A stretch of DNA of 64,000 bases from Bog-473 sp963791995 (GTDB lineage Bacteria; Actinomycetota; Acidimicrobiia; Acidimicrobiales; RAAP-2). Each line of letters begins with the position of its first letter. The stretch's first letter is position 1. The notes under the pieces were generated by a model, which worked only from the letters and a program-made list of their open reading frames with translations, did no database searches and was not told the origin of the DNA. Made by a program: the position numbers and the translations under genes. This document shows positions 61,412 through 64,000 of this stretch, piece by piece. The stretch is from NCBI GenBank assembly GCA_963791995.1, contig CAWBUQ010000004.1:592649-656648 (forward strand), in the 5' to 3' direction.

Positions 61412-64000
61412 GATCTCCTGCTGGCGACAAAGCTGCATGTGCCCAGGCCTCGACCAGGTCTTGTCGCCCGGCCGCGACTCGCTGAACGGCTCGACGAGGG
61501 ACTGGGTCAGGGGGTGGTTGTCGTCGTCGCACCGGCCGGCTACGGCAAAACCGTGCTGCTCGCCTAGTGGACCCGGAGCGGAGCATGCCCTGCAGGTTGG
61601 TTGTCGCTCGATGCTGGCGACAACGACCCTCGTCGGTTCTGGCGTCACGCGCTCGTCGCGCTTGAGCCCGTGAGCCCAGCAATCAGCGAGCGAGTGGGCC
61701 CGCTGGCCGGCTCGCCCGCACCGCCGACCTTCGAACCGTTGGTGACCGCCCTGATCAACGACCTGGTGGGGGACCCCGCGGCGGACGAGGGGCTGCTCGT
61801 CCTCGACGACTACCACCTGATCAGATCCGACGTGGTGCTCGCATCGATCGGGTTTCTCCTGGAGCACCGACCACCGCAACTTCGCGTGGTGCTGGCCAGT
61901 CGTTCCGACCCGCCGCTGCCGCTAGCTCGGCTAAGAGCCCGTGGGCAGTTAGCCGAGGTTCGGGCCGACGACTTGCGATTTACGATCGGGGAGGCAGGCG
62001 CGTTGTTGCAGGAGCTGATAGCCAGCCCAGGACGAGCGCTGTCCGATGAGGTCGTCGCGGCGCTTGCGGCGCGGACCGAGGGGTGGGCCGCCGGTCTGCA
62101 ACTGGCCGCCCTTTCCCTTCGCGGCCAGTCGGACGTCGCTGGCTACGTGGCGGCGTTCACCGGCAGCCAGCGATACGTCCTGGATTATCTGGCGGAGGAG
62201 GTGCTCGAAGCCCAAGACGAGCCGCTACGTACCTTCCTGGTGGAGACGTCCGTGCTGGACCGGCTCAGCGGCCCCCTGTGTGACGCCATCACCGGCCGCG
62301 TCGGCAGCCAAGCATTGCTCGAGCAGGCGGACCGGGACGGCCTTTTCCTGGTGTCGCTCGACGAGGTACGTGGCTGGTGGCGTTATCACCACCTCTTCGC
62401 TGACCTGTTGCGCGCCCGTCTTGACCGACACCCAGAAAGGGTCGCGCGGTTGCACCGCGCCGCCGCCGCTTGGCACGACGAGCACGGGCTACCGGACGAC
62501 GCGATCCACCGCGCCCTCGCCGCTGGAGAGATGGTGTGGGCAGCTCGATTGATCGAAGAGCACTTTGACACTCTGTTCTATTTGAACGGCGAACCAGCCA
62601 CGATCAACCGGTGGCTGCAGGCGCTGCCTGATGACCTGGTCCAATCGCGACCCCGGCTCCTGCTGGCACAATCAGTTATGGCCGCCATGCGGGGCGACGT
62701 GGAGACCATGGAGCCGCTGATCGCCGCAGCCGAGCAGGCATCGGTCGGCGCCATCGACGAGCCGTTCACGCCCACCGCCAGCAGGGCTGGGAGCTTACTG
62801 GTGAATGTCCCCGCCCTGATCGCCCTGAACCGGAGTTACGCGGCGCAGCTTCGTGGCGACGCGGAAGGTACGGCCGTGTACACGTCCCGCGTGCTGGCTC
62901 AAGTTCGTGACGGCAAGACACGCTGAGCACCAGCATCGAGGGGTTCTCGGGTATGGCCGAGTGGCTCCGCGGTCACCTCACGGAGGCCGAGCTGGCGTTC
63001 GCCTCCCGCATGGCCGGGTGGCGAAACGCCAGTCAGACCACCATGACGGCGTGGATGGGGTACGCACTCGCCCGAATCCAGCGCGCCCAAGGCCGCCTCG
63101 ACGCGGCCATCCAAACTGCCAGCAGGCTCTTGAGTTCGTCGCCACAGCTGGACAGCCGGACCCACCGACTGCAGGACCCGCGCTGGTGGGCCTCGCAGAG
63201 GTGGCCTACCAGCGCAACGATCTCCACGCGGCGCTCGGCTATGTCACCGAGGGGATCGGCCTCTGCCGGCAATTCGTCTACACCCGACGCTGGTCGCCGG
63301 CCTGACGACGCTGGCGTGGATCCGCCAGGCGAGCGATGACCCCGTGGGCGCCCTCAGCGCGATGCGCGAAGCCGAGGACTACGCCGTGGGCCCTGCCGCT
63401 GCTCAACCCCGTTCCAGCGCAGCGACTCGGCTGCAGCTGGCGCAGGGCGATCTCATGGGACCCTCCGACTGGACACGCAGCTGCGGACTCGACCCTGACG
63501 ACGATCCGGACTACCCGCGAACCCGGCCATCTCGTGCTGTCCCGCTTGCTCCTCGCCCAGGGCCTTTTCGATCGGGCGATAGCGCTTCTGGATCGACTGT
63601 ACGCGGTAGCGATCGCACAGGAGCGGCCGGCAGCCTCATCGAAGTCCAGGCCCTGCGGGCCCTGCTCTCCAGGCGGACGGCGATGAGCGCGGCGCGACCA
63701 CGGCTCTCGCCCGCGCACTCGGGCTGGCCTGCCCGCAGGCTATGTCCGCGTCTTCGTCGACGAAGGCCCTGCGATGACGGCCCTTCTGGGGCGTCTCATC
63801 GCGATCCAGCGAGACAACCAGGCTGCAGCAGACGTGCCTCGACTGCTCGAGCGGCAGCGTGTCTCGCGGCGCACAACGGGCTGGATAACGGGCGAAGCCC
63901 CCAAGAAGTGCCAGGCCTGGTCGACCAGCTGACCAAGACAGAACTCGAGGTACTGGCGATGCTTCCGGCAGGCAAGTCGAATCAGGCGGTCGCCACCCAG
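61412..64000 (+). pseudogene. large LuxR-family (MalT/LAL-type) ATP-dependent regulator, broken and cut by window end
   Basis: The N-terminal region LHVPRPRPGLVARPRLAERL and Walker A VVVAPAGYGKTVLLA are followed by an in-frame TAG (61565-61567) where a Gln would be expected. The frame then continues to 62926 with Walker B GLLVLDDYHLI, the RSDPPLPLARLRARGQLAEV segment and YHHLFADLLRARL. After slips near 62925, 63150 and 63330 come TPR-like helices. The end (LTKTELEVLAMLPAGKSNQA) is the start of a LuxR HTH. Another TAG precedes the first coding residues, so no start is visible. Probably a decayed transcription activator. Confidence 0.75.

Overview
The window is high-GC bacterial DNA. Divergent GTG/ATG starts, start-stop overlaps of the ATGA/GTGA type, APS-type sulfate assimilation, a mycobacterium-like MurA active site and an F420-type flavoprotein subunit all point to an actinobacterium. 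An Acidimicrobiia-like lineage is my guess, inferred from gene content and not proven. Single-base indels break many otherwise well-preserved genes, including the essential murA, so much of the sequence probably carries uncorrected base errors. Where a gene is split, its coordinates span the repaired gene and the break is described.

Layout. (1) 1-12.5 kb, core: end of atpA, then atpG-atpD-atpC; glpX on the opposite strand; murA, a MeaB/ArgK-type GTPase, an enoyl-CoA hydratase, trehalose synthase (treS) with a maltokinase-like partner, galT converging on them, and a small membrane protein. (2) 12.5-20.5 kb: two tandem paralogous secreted giants, each with a beta-propeller followed by eight Ig-like repeats; they share a promoter-like module and differ at their C-termini. 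(3) 20.4-28.4 kb, sulfate assimilation: cysD-cysN-cysG(N-terminal domain) divergent from cysH-nirA-like sulfite reductase-FrhB-like F420 oxidoreductase-small protein-ABC ATPase, with a perfect palindrome in the shared promoter. The FrhB-like gene next to the sulfite reductase suggests F420H2-driven sulfite reduction. (4) 28.4-29.45 kb: a membrane protein and tRNA-Ala(CGC).

(5) 29.41-49.80 kb, a genomic island of about 20.4 kb inserted in the 3' end of that tRNA-Ala gene. A 36-bp perfect direct repeat of the tRNA end (44 bp with one mismatch) marks both borders. Cargo: two related modules, each pairing an HxlR-type regulator with a DUF302 protein, an alpha/beta-hydrolase with an Asp nucleophile, and an exporter (MFS in one, MMPL in the other). 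Both regulators share the operator CTTGA-N5-TCAAG. The island also holds a methyltransferase, an FMN reductase, a MacB-type ABC transporter, a response-regulator remnant, and a three-gene cassette ending in a histidine kinase fused to its own LuxR-type response regulator. I found no integrase inside it.

(6) 49.98-51.49 kb: an IS3-family element. (7) 51.7-57.5 kb: a TPP riboswitch with an NCS1 permease (thiamine-precursor uptake), a PadR-controlled DrrAB-like ABC exporter with a 46-bp dyad operator, and three small proteins. (8) 57.9-60.7 kb: a decayed DUF6431/DDE-transposase/ExeA-type ATPase transposition unit. (9) 61.4-64 kb: a broken large LuxR/MalT-type regulator running off the end.
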